From positions 186,001 through 250,000 of the forward strand of contig JAODTK010005760.1 in assembly GCA_026419785.1 (NCBI GenBank): 64,000 nt of DNA. Direction: 5' to 3'. The DNA comes from Sclerodactyla briareus. Its lineage: Eukaryota; Echinodermata; Holothuroidea; Dendrochirotida; Sclerodactylidae. The notes beneath the pieces were generated by a model, which worked only from the letters and a program-made list of their open reading frames with translations, searched no databases and was not told the origin of the DNA. Every line of letters starts with the position of its first letter. The stretch's first letter is position 1. Positions 41,833 to 53,960 of this stretch are shown in pieces. The position numbers and the translations under genes were made by a program.

Positions 41833-42310
41833 CTATGGGGGAAATTGCCTCTTTTAACAGTTTTGATTCCTAGGTGTGACCCTCAAAAACAATGTTCCAT
41901 TGTTGAAACAATTGTTCAACAGAGGAGAAGATTGACGCTTAGAGGGCAAATTCATTTCTACCTTTTTCACTCTCTTTCGATTCCTGTAACCAGCCCACCC
42001 GAGGATTGAAGAGCGGTATACGCCAAAAGAAACAGATGCGGGCTGAACGTGCTCTGGCTGCGGAAGAAGTGAAGTGAAAAAGGGTTAGGACCTAAAAACG
42101 GTGCACAGTTCTGTCTTCCAATTTCTTTTAGTTTAAATCTTGCTTGAATGAGGATCTGCAGTCGCAATATCACTAGGGGACCAGAAGTCGGGTAGTTAAG
42201 ACCATTCTGATGTGATGGGGGAATGGAATTAGCTGTTTTGGTGTTCTTGATCCTTGGACAAAGCAGAGGAATCTAGGCAGCATGATCCAGTGTGGTGTGT
42301 GTGTGACACA

Positions 42311-43733
42311 TAGCCTTGTTAACACGATCCTCAACCCCGCTCGGATGGTCAAGTTCAAACCTTTTTGTATGGGTTACCCATAGTGAGTACATGGTCCCTA
42401 TTGTTTTGAGGTCAGGTTCGAAGGTCATTGAGTTCAAGACAGGTTCAAAGTTTGAAAAATGTAACAAGAATTAACAAGCCCAGAATTCCTGGTCCGATCA
42501 AGGTTTGAAATTTGGTATGGGAGTACAGGAACCCCATGGTTTTGTGTAAATCGGGGGTCAGAAATTGAGAAAAAAAAAATTGAGGGAATTGTGGAAAAAT
42601 TTAATTTGGCCAATTACACCTCGTTAACACGCTCACCGGGGCCCACTTGATGGATCAAGTTGTATATGGTATAGGGTCCCCCATAATGAGAACATGATCC
42701 CTAGTGTCTGGGGTCAGGTCAAAGGTCATCTGAGGTCAAGAGAGGTCAAAATCTGAAAAATCTTGTGAACCATAAGCCCAGAATGCATGGTCTGATCAGG
42801 TTCAAATCCTTATGTCGTCTTTCTATGAGGTGTACAGGAAACCCTTTGTCTATAGTGTAAAAGATTCGGGGGGTCAGAGTAGAGAAACATGAGAAATTGG
42901 GAAAAAATGATAATTTGGCAAAGTGCTATTACACGGTAACTCGACCCCACTTGGAAGGATCATTTTCATACTTAGTGTATGGGTTCTCCATATTGAGAAC
43001 ATGATCCCTATTGTTTTGGGGTCAGGTCAAAGGTCATCTGAGGTCAAGAGAGGTCAAAATCTGAAAAATCTTGTTAACACAATAACGTCCCAGAATGCCT
43101 GGTTTGATCAGGTTGCAATTTATATGCAGCTTTTTCCTTAGAGGAGTACAGAACTCCATGTTTTTGGTGTAAATTGGATGTCAGATTTGGAAGAAAATTT
43201 GGAAATTGTGAAAAATTGATAATTTGGCAAATTTTAAGCTTGTTAACACAATAACTTGACCCCACTTGGATGGATCAAGTTTATATGGTATATGGGTTCC
43301 CCATAATGAGAACATGATCCCTATTGTTTTGGGGTCAGGTCAAAGGTCATCTGAGGTCACCAGAGGTTATCTGAGTCACCAAAGGTCATCTGAGGTGACC
43401 AGAGGTCATAGTGTGAAAAACTTGTTAACTGGATGAGTCCAGAAGGTGGTTGGTTCGGATCAGATGGAAATTTTGGTGTGACAGCTTCTCTTATAACGGG
43501 AGTACAGGAACCTATTGTTTATAGTTTTTAGTTGGTGAATTTTGCGGCAGGAAATTGCATTTTTTGATAGTCCATAATTGTGCCAGATTGGATTGTAAAA
43601 AATTGATACTTCACTTGGATGGTGGGCCTGGATGGGATGAGGCCAATATTGTATGTTGTTCACAAATGAGTACATGAACCCTATTGTTTTGGGGTCAGGT
43701 CAAAGGTCATCTGAGGTCACCATAGGTCAAAGT
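42311..43733 (+). repeat. ~306-bp satellite array, about 4.7 units, AGGTCA-rich
   Basis: Landmark TTAACAC..CGACCCCACTTGG-like segments recur at about 42318, 42622, 42930 and 43240. The CATAATGAGAACATGATCCC segment recurs with the same ~305-308-nt spacing. A fifth unit, lengthened by extra GAGGTCACC copies, runs to 43733. Perfect AGGTCAAAGGTCA direct repeats occur at 42716-42728, 43024-43036, 43337-43349 and 43697-43709. The array is split by the hAT-like insertion and resumes at 46383. Frames inside are not coding. Confidence 0.9.
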
Positions 43734-46382
43734 TAAGGCTGCACGGTTATTTGGTTAAACCGAGAAAACCGAAATGACTTCGTTTCATTTGACTCGGTTT
43801 AGGAATTTGCAGAAAACCAAAAAAACGTAAAACACCGAAAAAAACCGGTCAACCGACGCAAACGACTATAAAACCGAGTCCATTGAAACCTCTGCACGCA
43901 TCAACACTCGGATTAGAGCCGCAGAGCCCTGGAGGGCCTTTGAAACATTCATGCATATAATGCACACGCCACTGACGCCGCATAGTAACTCAATGAAATG
44001 GTCCCTGGGGACTGAAGTATCTGTACTTCCTTGCAGCAATAAAATCATAGTGATGTAATAGAACCTATCAATTTCATTTTAGCTGTTGTCCTTTCTTCTA
44101 CATTACCATCCTCTATAAAGTACATCACACTCTCAATTACTGTTGCTAACTCTTACTCTTTCACCTTTCCAGAGAGGTAAGTGAAAATTATAATGTCATT
44201 TCTTGTGGTGCATGTTAGCCACGCTCATTCAGTTTGGACTGTTCCATTTATGACAAGGTGACAAACTCACAAGAGTGTGACGTTGTAGCACTGTGTTCTA
44301 AAGTTGACAGCTTCTCATTGTGTCAACCAACATTCAGCTGTTTCGGAATTACCTTCCGTAGATGTCAATTATCAAACATGGATATATTCTAGTGAACTTG
44401 GTCACTGGCACGATTCGCACGCATTCAGATTATCGGGGGGAAAATATCATTCCGTATTTCCATGTCACGTTTGTACAATTTCTAGGTCTATTGAACTTAT
44501 CGCACTGATCCTCGTTTGACTTGAGAATTGAAAGTTACACAACATTGAAGTTATTGAACTTCACTCATTTCACTGAAGAATCATCTACGAGAGTCTTAGG
44601 TTGAATCAGTACAGTCCATTCGGGACTCGGCGAAGGGATTGAATTGAAATGGTAACAATGTCTACTGGGAAATATTTTATTAGGTGTTGCGTACCACGTG
44701 GATTAGGCCTACGTATGTTTATCAGCTGAGTAAACTGCAGAAGATAATTGCGGAGCGGCGTCGGTGCACTATGTGATGTCTGATTATGGGATTAGTGAGA
44801 GTGATAGAGGAGTGAGGACAATGTTTAATTTTAGCAGACTAGTAAATACTATAAGGGAAACTATTAGAGCAAAGTTTGGCACAGGTCGTGGACTCATGGT
44901 CGACACAGGTCCATCATTCTCACAAGTCAAAGAGCGACTCCAAGTCTATGTATGCCGATTGCGTCGGTATCCTGGCGTTAACGCTGTTTGTATGCAAAAT
45001 CTTCACACTCGGTCTCGGACCACAAATTGGCAGCTTAAAAGTTAAATCACACATCAAGGACAAGCAAAAGCACGGTAGCACGGTACCTCTAGACAGTAAA
45101 AAAGGGAAATAGTGACACGAAAATCAGATTATCGTTGGAAGAAAATGTGGAAAAATCTCTGTGACAGATATGTTCTTTTCCCATGATCGCGGTCAGCAGA
45201 TAGTGGCCTGCGAATCTACTTTAGGATTGGCTGCTCATCTCATATGAGCTCCCGAGTATCACGACTGGAAAAAGATGGAATTTCACTTGACAACGCAAAA
45301 CTTAAAAATCTAGACTTATCTAGTAGTAGTTTCATTACCAAAGTTCATGTTCTGATTGAAGGAAGAGATAAAGCATCCTCCGTGTCCGAGATATTCCCCC
45401 CTCTGCCCCCCCATACTTCCGCGAACTGCCCATCACTCAAATCAAAACCTCCGTGCAATTCCACAGAATCCCACCTTCCCACTGCCATCTGCAACGTGGA
45501 ACAGTGCCAAGTTGAATCAGCTAAACATTGTGACAGACGACAGTTCACTTCACTTCAATTCGCAGCTGTTGAATACAGGCGTTGGCGTGGCCAAGCTGTC
45601 GGCATCGTTTGCGTATTAACTTGACACTCCCACAGCCGAACCGCCGAGTATGGATGTGATTTTGCAACAAGTGGGGGTTTCCCGGACTTGTGCAACGATC
45701 TCTCCATCCATAAAGTCATTAAGCAAATCAATGCAGTTACATAACAGACTATTTCCGTTCATGAATATTAATATACGGTAGGCTGTGATATCATGTATCG
45801 ATCTGGTGATTACAATTCATACCACGCATTCTCGCAAGTTCAGCATTCTCAAAACTCAGAAGATCGTAATTTTCTCCAATGACATTCATAATGTTATTTG
45901 CAATTATTTGTTCATTCCCCCTATCATAATGGAACATCTGATTGATGAAAAGGATCGGCCTGCATTTACACAGCTGAAATATTGTACTAGACATAAACGA
46001 ATGAGGAGGGGATAACAATGCTGGATTTTATCAATAATGGCAATAACTAGATGAAGTTATGGAAACCCACAGTATCAAGATCATGCTGACTTGTTTTCAT
46101 ATTATTGTTTTCATTAGAATTACAATTCAGTACTAACAAAATAATGCTAAGGGATATACATATACTTCGAACTGTATACCATACCTGTCGTGCCTGAAGT
46201 TTAACACGCGCCCTTGGGCGGGACCGTGCTTTTAGGGTGTGGAGAAGTACGTCCACCGAGGCGCAAATACTTTTTGTTTGCTGTTCAATCGAGCGGCTCA
46301 TTAATACTGAAACAACCCGATTGACTCGGTTAGCAAATCGGAAACTGGCCGGTTTTGCTCAGGCACTAACCGCGCAGCCTTA
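43734..46382. mobile_element. 2,649-bp non-autonomous hAT-like DNA transposon with 8-bp target duplication
   Basis: The left end TAAGGCTGCACGGTTA and the right end (inverted: TAAGGCTGCGCGGTTA) match at 15 of 16 positions. Identical 8-bp direct repeats GTCAAAGT flank it (43726-43733 and 46383-46390), and the ~306-bp satellite unit reads through cleanly once the element is removed. An 8-bp duplication and GGCTGC-type ends are typical of hAT. ACCGAGT/ACTCGGTT motifs cluster just inside both ends (43792-43880 and 46318-46331), as for transposase-binding subterminal repeats. Frames of up to 126 codons inside (44764-45624) show no hAT transposase motif I can recognise. A former autonomous copy or captured sequence cannot be excluded. 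Confidence 0.85.
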
Positions 46383-46510
46383 GTCAAAGTCTGACAATCT
46401 TGAAATTCAGTGTGTAGCTTTCTTTTAAAGAGTATAGGAACCCTATTGGTTGGTTGGGATAAATGGGAAATTTGTCAGATTTGGTGCAATCTCCAATTTG
46501 CCCTTGTGTC
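46383..46510 (+). repeat. Continuation of the ~306-bp satellite after the hAT insertion
   Basis: Starts with the second copy of the duplicated GTCAAAGT, then CTGACAATCTTG, AGTGTGTAGCTTTCT and AGGAACCCTATTG in the same order as the units at 42311-43733. Confidence 0.85.
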
Positions 46511-48795
46511 TAGCTATGGGTTGTCAGAAGATCGGAACACTATGCCTTTGGGGTCACGTCACAGCAATATTGCCTTATACTGTAACTGTGTTTTGACGAA
46601 GGTTCACAGCTGAAGTTAGTTCATTATCCAGGTCCGCATCTTTGCTTCATATATGTTTGATCGATTCAATGACAATTTCCTGACTGGAATTAGCCCCAGT
46701 TCCAGGCCTAGGGGCGTATTAGGCTTCTGCCTGGGAAAGCCGCCCGCCAGCAACGCTCTCTGGACGACCAGAATATCATTGCTGGAAGCCTCTGCGGAAT
46801 TGTCGCTGAGATGCCCATCCATGGTTCTCAACTTATAATAACTCAAAACAGATGAACCACCCTTAAGGAGGAGCCCTCAAACAAGGAACGACAACAACAA
46901 CCCTTGCTTCGAAGCATCCCGTTAGTAAATGGGCATGATGCAACTCAGCTGCCTCTGACTTGTCTACCAATCTTACCAGCTTGTTGCGTTTACTCAGCTC
47001 CCCAAGTACTTTCTCCAAATGCCTGGAAGCTGATTCCACCTTCTCCTTCACCCTGCCCCGACTCTGTGATGATCTGTTGTTGCAATCAAATCAATTTCAT
47101 TTGATTTCCTTTGGAAAGGGAAGGCCGGCCTCGTTTTCACTGGAGCGTTCCCACTCGTGACAATGCACAGTCACTGTCTTTTTTCTACACTGAAATAGCT
47201 TTGTCCATGTTCGCCTGATATGATACTAAAGCCCCTAACAGCAGGGTTCCAGCAGTCTCGGAAAAGTCATGAAATTTCATCAATAAAACTCCCGGCCTGG
47301 ATAAGTTCTCAAATTCATTGAAAATGAAGTGATGTTGCTACTTTCTCATAGCTGTGGCCTGTTGTTGCTTCAGCTCTTTTTTGGTTGTTCAGTTAAAAAT
47401 TCTATGCAAAATGTCATCGGAGAAGGCATGGAAATACTTCATTTGGTCATGGTGGAGTCATTGAAAAGTCATGGTATTTGATTACCCAGATTATGCAGGA
47501 ACCCTGTAACAGGCCTGCCCTGATGATATCAGACACATCCTGTGCTGTTAGGATAGCACCTGAACTAGGATTTGAAGCTTGTCCGCTGTCTGATGTTTGC
47601 CTGCATAGAAAACCTGCAGTAGTTAAGTTTTGAACTGTAGCTGATGGCATGAAAGCGATCATTGGCCTTGTCCTGTCAATCTACCTGTGACTATGACTTG
47701 AGGGTTAGGTAACCCTATGCTCCCATCCGGCTCCAATTCTTTAGTGTTTTTCGAAGGATTCCATGTGATAGGGACTCGAGTTGCAGGTCATTAGGTGTGT
47801 TTAGTTGGGTAACTTGGTTAATATTGAACTCAAGTTAAGCATAGTCTGAGCCTTCTTGTATGCTTGATTAGTAAACCAGTGAAAATAATCAAACTATGAC
47901 TTGTTTTTGCAGATAATTTCATAGTATTTTACTTGCCATATCCATATTGAAAACCTGAAGACTAGCATCATGAATTGAATGTCCTGCATAGGTAACAACT
48001 GTGGTCACTGGTAATATCTTATTAAATGTGTGTGCGGAATTGTGTGTACCAACTCGCAAGTCCCGCACAGACTTCTATAATGGGAATTGCAAAAATAGCA
48101 CTGTTTCTAATCAGTTTTGGTAAGTCAAACAAAGTATGCATAATCAATTACTCATATCATCCTGTGTCAGACATTGTATCACTGTAGTACATGGGAGAAA
48201 ACACTATTTTGTGTTTACTATGAAACCAGCACAACCCTTGATTTACATGCAATTGCAGATGCATGTATAAATTCTAAAATAACGATGTGGACTGGTACCA
48301 AATTCACTGTGAAAAAAAAAAAAAACCTTGAAAACTGCAATCTGAGAGTATAAAAAATCGTCAAATTATGAAGCGGACATGAGATAGGTTGATACTAACA
48401 CATTTCAAAAAATATAATCTGAGCATGTTATTGTATGGTACTGCAAGATGTCTTCAGATGGTCATTTTCTGTTGGGCTAAGCTTGGTTCCTGTACTAAAT
48501 CATAGCAAATTCAGTAGCTCAGCTCTACTGCTGGCTACCTTGTGGAAATCTTTGTGGCAATGTTCGGCGGTATGGGTAACCTCCTGTGAAAAAAAAGAAA
48601 AAGATTTGCTGATCTTTTTCTTTTGAGAATCCTCTAGATTTCGAGACCCCCCCCCCCCCCTTGCTTCTACTCATTCTTGTCACCAAATGAAAACACTCTG
48701 GTTTCGAACATTTCATTTGCAATTTATCTGTTGAATGTTGGCAGGATAGTTAGGTTGGTGAATCATTTTTCCAATTCATTTGTCTTGTCTCCTAG
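46511..48795 (+). other. U2SURP intron sequence
   Basis: No exon or element recognised. Poly-C at 48647-48660 precedes the next exon's acceptor by ~135 nt. Confidence 0.45.
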
Positions 48796-48869
48796 GAGAA
48801 GAAGAAGAAAAGCCAGAAGGAGTCTAGAGAAGAGTAGTCACTGGAGCTATTCAAGGAAGAGCTGAAACT
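48796..48869 (+). CDS. U2SURP: U2SURP exon, [10 protein letters not shown] segment, with an in-frame TAG
   Basis: A strong acceptor (TCTTGTCTCCTAG) opens an exon reading EKKKKSQKESREE, then TAG at 48835-48837, then [10 protein letters not shown] and a partial codon CT before donor GTGAGT. Human U2SURP has [20 protein letters not shown] here, so this is the lysine-rich segment before the short helix. The partial codon CT joins A at 50692 to give L and continues as VQAEREERHR, matching the family's QIQEERDERH, so phase is right. The TAG sits where a CAG (Gln) would read through. Either a sequence error, a real nonsense mutation, or use of an unlikely purine-flanked acceptor just after it. Confidence 0.75.
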
Positions 48870-49182
48870 GTGAGTAATTCATTAGTCTTCTGTACAAAAT
48901 ATCATGTTTTTATATCGAAGTGGAAGAACCTCCACAGCAGGAGTGCCTCGAAAAAGAAGACTATTTTTGGTGATGGTCCCTCCTCTCTCTGTATAATTCA
49001 GGTGGTACAAAAAAAAGACCACAGTGTTCACTGCCCATTAGTGTTAAAACAGGACATGTCAGCCACACATTCAAGGATGGCCCTGTCTATAATTTGACAG
49101 CTACATCCTGTTCTCCTCTACATGTCTCTCACCTCACATGAATGAGCCTATGCCTACAATGTGGTCATGTGGTAAGACATAA

Positions 49183-49818
49183 AGGGCTCTACCGATAATC
49201 GGATTGAATTGGGTCGATATTAGCCCTACCGGCTAAACATTGGATCGGCAGAGCCATTACTGAACTTACCGATGTTTCGCTACTGATTGACTAAGCCACC
49301 TCACGGGCACTCATCATAACAACATTGAACAGCGATACAAGCTTGCACAGTTACAATACAAGTCAGCTAGCACAAATTAGGGTTGAACCCTGATAGTCCA
49401 CAGTGGTTAGACCCTTTGCTATTTTCATGACAAATCACATATACAGTCTTGAAAAAATCAGGCCTAAATCAATAATTTTCAAAAACCAAAACTCACATCA
49501 AGTATACAGTGCGAATAATGCTATGATGAAAGTTGTCAACAATATCGCTATATTTTTGGAGCACTGACTGGGCAGTACTAATAGTGGAGGTATGTGAGGC
49601 ATCGCGATATTTTTTGAGCTCTGAGAATGTAATCAACCTAGTGCAGCTCATGTGACAAGTTTCGGCTATCACATGACTGATGTTAGCCTTTAGAGTGTCA
49701 TGAATGCTAGTAAAACACAAACCAGAGATCGGATTGCTCTCGATCTTTAAAACTGATATGTGATAAAAATTGTTTTGGCAATGATTGTTTTAAATGGCTT
49801 GCGATTGAAGGGTGTGGG
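49183..49818 (+). repeat. Dispersed repeat, copy B (AGGGCTC... family), inside a U2SURP intron
   Basis: Colinear homologue of 34394-35097, including the shared start, GGATCGGCAGAGCCAT near 49230, TAAATCAAT near 49465 and the ATTGAAGGGTGTGGG end. It keeps CGATAATCGGATTG at the left end better than copy A does. Confidence 0.7.
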
Positions 49819-50691
49819 TGCCCACTTCTTCGTAAGAAGTTCCCAAAGTTTATAAGCATACACTATCCCGATGGAACAAAACCAACTGGTCATAGGTGTA
49901 CGTAATAGTTCATGCCGGAAAACATCAGCCCTCTGATTGTCATGGAAAAGTCATTTTGGTGGAGCCCCAAAGAAATACATTGGCATTCACTTCACATGTG
50001 CAACCAACATGCCTTATTGAATTTGATACATGTTTGTGTGTTTGATGGGACACCTGAAAGGAACAGTAGTTTTGAGCACAGGCTGCAGATGACGCTTGGC
50101 TGCGGGAGGGGGGGGGTGTGATCCCGACATCTCGATCCTTGCCTGCCTGCCTCTAATGTTGAGACTATTGTCACCACTGCACACCACTGTCAGTCGTCGC
50201 TGGGACATACAATTATCATACATTAACACATCCCTTAGTCCTCAGATGACTTGAAATTCCTTGGAAATAACTTACTAGTAGGCCAACTTTTACTATTAAT
50301 CTCGACAGGTTGAATGACACACACCCCAGTCTGACAATTTAGAAAAGCATTGTACATGTGAGTCACTTGATTTGACAATGACCCACACTGACGACCAGGC
50401 CTTGGTAATAGGGGATGCATCATACAATTGACAATGTCGACAGGTTAACTGTACGCACTTGATATAAATTTCCTTATTTCCACTAAGCATGTAATTTGGG
50501 AGAGATGAACAAATTCAGAAGAATGCAATAGTCTGTATTTGAGCTACCAGCAAGTTTGGCTACATGCTCACCCACTTTGCTCTTGACCTGGCTGTGATGT
50601 CATCCCTCAAGCTTCCTAGAACCTCTGCAGACATATGAATGTCATTCAGTTCCAGACACCCCTCTAATCTAGTGTACTCCTATTCTTGCAG

Positions 50692-50822
50692 AGTCCAAGC
50701 AGAGCGTGAGGAGAGGCACCGTCTCAGGGAGATCGTGCGGGCTCAGGATAGCTCAGTAGCACCGTCTGACCCAGTGGCTGCACCAAGTGCTCCCGGCATG
50801 GATGACGATATCAGGTTGCCAG
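50692..50822 (+). CDS. U2SURP: U2SURP exon, linker before the RRM
   Basis: Acceptor TATTCTTGCAG. Reads (L)VQAEREERHRLREIVRAQDSSV, then a low-complexity APSDPVAAPSAPGMDDDIRLP linker. The first part matches the QIQEERDERHKTKGRL region of the family; the rest is lineage-specific, as is usual for this linker. Two donors are possible. GTAAGC after 50822 is the better consensus but leaves phase 1. GTTGCC after 50814 is weaker but leaves the phase 2 that the next exon (51570) needs, giving ...DDDI-S-WYGNY. Either the weaker site is used, a microexon was missed, or one base is wrong here. Confidence 0.8.
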
Positions 50823-51569
50823 GTAAGCGCAAACTGTGATACCATTTAATGGTTGTGAGTGTGCATGCTCACGCTGAAACCAAGATATTGTTGTGGCATA
50901 TAATAAAACTGTTACCAGTATCTGGAAACAAAACCAATTCACAGTATTTCTGACTGTATTATTGTTCATGTGTGTGTGGGTATGTTTAGTGCTTATAGTA
51001 AGATAGTAGAAGCTTACAAAGATTATTCCATACACTTTGTCTGCCCAGTGCGTATATGCATGGCATTGCATGCATACCTAAGTTATCCTTTGACACCTTA
51101 TTAATTATTACAACATCATAATGCCACTCTGATCGTTCATGAACTAGTCTGCTAGACTCCTACTGCCATACAGTGGTGGAGAAGATTCATCTAATATTTA
51201 TGGTATTCTGATAAACGGGTATAACATCATCTCCAGTAAGTGTTGAAAACATCATCCTCAATATACTGGTTCCCAAAGCTGTCTCTACTGAGGGTGGCTA
51301 TTATTTTTCTAGTTATTTGAGTTATGCCCAATTTCAGCAATCGAATGGGAAATTCCCACACAATAAACTGGACAAGTGAATAAAAGGGTTGCCGAAATAC
51401 TGCCTCATGTTTCTCTGCCCTAACTGGATAAATTGACTTGAGTTGTCAGTTGCATATGACAGCGGCAATGTCAACTGAAGTCGCCCAAGGTTTCAAAGGG
51501 TTGAATGACTGGGTGGAATTCTCCAGTGATAATACATGACATTTTGCCTTTTGTCAATACATTTTCCAG

Positions 51570-51654
51570 TTGGTATGGAAACTACACGACTGGTTCTTAT
51601 GACTACGGGGATCCAACAACAACAAACATCTTCCTGGGGAGCATTAACCCTAAA
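51570..51654 (+). CDS. U2SURP: U2SURP exon, start of the RRM (RNP2 strand)
   Basis: Between acceptor CATTTTCCAG and donor AAA|GTAAGC this reads WYGNYTTGSYDYGDPTTTNI, then FLGSINPK. It aligns with the [24 protein letters not shown] segment of the human protein. NIFLGSI is the RNP2-like first beta strand of the RNA recognition motif. It ends in phase 0, and the RRM body exon at 52365 starts in phase 0, so the two join cleanly. No lesion in this exon. Confidence 0.9.
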
Positions 51655-52364
51655 GTAAGCCATACACATGATCTCTGGAGTGAATGATTGCTAGACAGAG
51701 AAATACTGACTCTAGCTGTGCTGCACCATTCCAAATAACTGTCTTCCCAATTTGGCAAGCAACATTCTGGGTTCAGCAGTCACAAGCAGATTTTCCCCTA
51801 GGTGGCTGTACCTGCAGGGAGGGGCAGGGTCTTAGTCTTCACTTACATGATTTTACCATAATGCAAAAGATTTGTGCATGGGTCCTCAGGTTTGTTTCAG
51901 GATATTTGCAAGAGTCTCCTTGGTCGGCTGTGAGCAGTCATGTTGGGCATGGATCTTCTGCTCCTCTCTCCAGGTTCTGAGAAATTGTCTGATCCAGGAG
52001 TTCAGTGATCATCCTTTTCGAAGGGGGGCGTAATAATGGCAGCCCTGGTAACTGGTTGGGATGGTTACACCCCTGCCGCAATATCATCTGAGCCTTAGTT
52101 GAGAGGAAAATGTGAGTTGCCGACAGTGCTCATTCATGACAATACAGGCAGGGGTTCCGTGATGAAGCCTTACATGGCCAGCAGGAAAAGAATCTATAAA
52201 AAATAAAATCGAACAGGAACTAATGAGCAGTGGAGACAAATTTTCATTTGGAAATGGCTGTATCAAACGATTCCCAAAAACTGCAATAATTTTTTTTATC
52301 ATTTGGTGCAGATTTTCTCCCCAAACACCAGATATTAAATGTATATTCAATACCTCTTGATTAG
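51655..52364 (+). other. U2SURP intron within the RRM
   Basis: 710 nt between the GTAAGC donor and the TTGATTAG acceptor. No repeat or motif-bearing frame recognised. Confidence 0.5.
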
Positions 52365-52598
<234 letters not shown>

Positions 52599-53159
52599 TA
52601 AAATAATGGTTGAAAATGGGCAGGTAGCATAAAATAGCATAAATTGAAGGGTAAATCATAAAAATCATAAAATTTTGATAAAAATTATGTATTGCTTATA
52701 AATATCTTTCTCATCCTCAATGTCTCCTGAAATGTCATGTGTGTAAGCTACCATATGTCTACTCCCATAGCTCACAGTTGGATACGCTTTGTGCCTTCTT
52801 TTTGCTCCTGCATGTGTGAATTACATGCACACTGTCAACGTTCAGGCAACAGTACTTAGGCCTATAGAGGATTTTAAATGAAAGCAACGTTCATCTGATG
52901 CTGTTATGTGAACTTTAAATAACATGACCCATGACCACCTCTAATTTATAAAATAGTCTATCACCCCTTCTTCCCCCCCCCTATTCTAACTCCCCCTCCT
53001 AGTCTAATGCCCCTCTTAGAGAAGTATCAGTTATACCACCTCTTTTTGATCACTGCAGCTATGATTTGAAATTTTAGATTGAAGATAAGCTGCTGGTGGT
53101 ATAAGCTCATATATGTTGAGCTTATACTGCCCATCAGCAATTGGTTAAATTGCTCCTCT

Positions 53160-53960
53160 CCCATTCTTTCATGGATAATGACGAAACTTGGTCACAATGA
53201 TGACCAAGTGAAGGGTCATCTGGGGTGTTTAAAAAATTGAGGTCAAAGGTCATCTAGGGGTCAAGTTTTGGCCATTTTGTGACAATATGCCTAATGCTTC
53301 TCCTGCAGATTAAGTTGGATTTTGTTCATAATTGGTTTAGTAGTTGTCATGAACTATCATACCTAAGGGTGTTTCAGGGATTTCAAGATCCTTTAGGAGG
53401 GTGGTTCTTTTGACCCTAAAAACCAAGGTTATTTTGGGGTCAAACGGCCAAAATCTTTCATTTCTTATACAGATTGAATGGGGTTGATCATGAAATGGTG
53501 GTCAATGTCATCACTGACCTGTGGGGCATATGGGTTCAGGAACTTGGGGTCAAGGGTCCTTTAGGGGTCTCAAAGGGTCATTTGTGGTCAAACAGTCAAA
53601 ATGATTCTCTTGTAGATTGATTTGGACTATTATTATGATATCGTCAATGTCGTCACTGACCAATGGTACATGTTGGATGTTCTGAAATTTGGGGTAAGTG
53701 GTCATCTAGTTCTCACTTGACCCTAAATGGTTATTCATGGATAGTCATGGTATGTGCTCAGTGCCAAATCACTGACCATGGTGCACACTGGTTCCCGGAC
53801 ACTCCCACCCAGACAATTTAGTCCCTGACCCTAATTCTGACCACAAAAAAACATTCCATTGAGGGGAAATTGACCGGGTGGGAATTGTCGGTCACGGGTG
53901 CACGTGGGGTGTGCGGGAATTGAGGTCAATTGATGACCATTTTGTGAAAATGCACAAAAT
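53160..53960 (+). repeat. Diverged AGGTCA-rich repeat block
   Basis: Related stretches at about 53175, 53470 and 53620 carry GGTCAATG and GGGGTCAA..GGTCATCT phrases, spaced ~150-300 nt. A perfect AGGTCAAAGGTCA lies at 53240-53252. The family resembles, but is distinct from, the 306-bp satellite, and recurs at 62870-63260. Confidence 0.65.

Noticed and set aside
44764-45624. Frames of 78-126 codons inside the hAT-like element as transposase
   Set aside because: No hAT dimerisation or catalytic motif was recognisable; kept only as element content.
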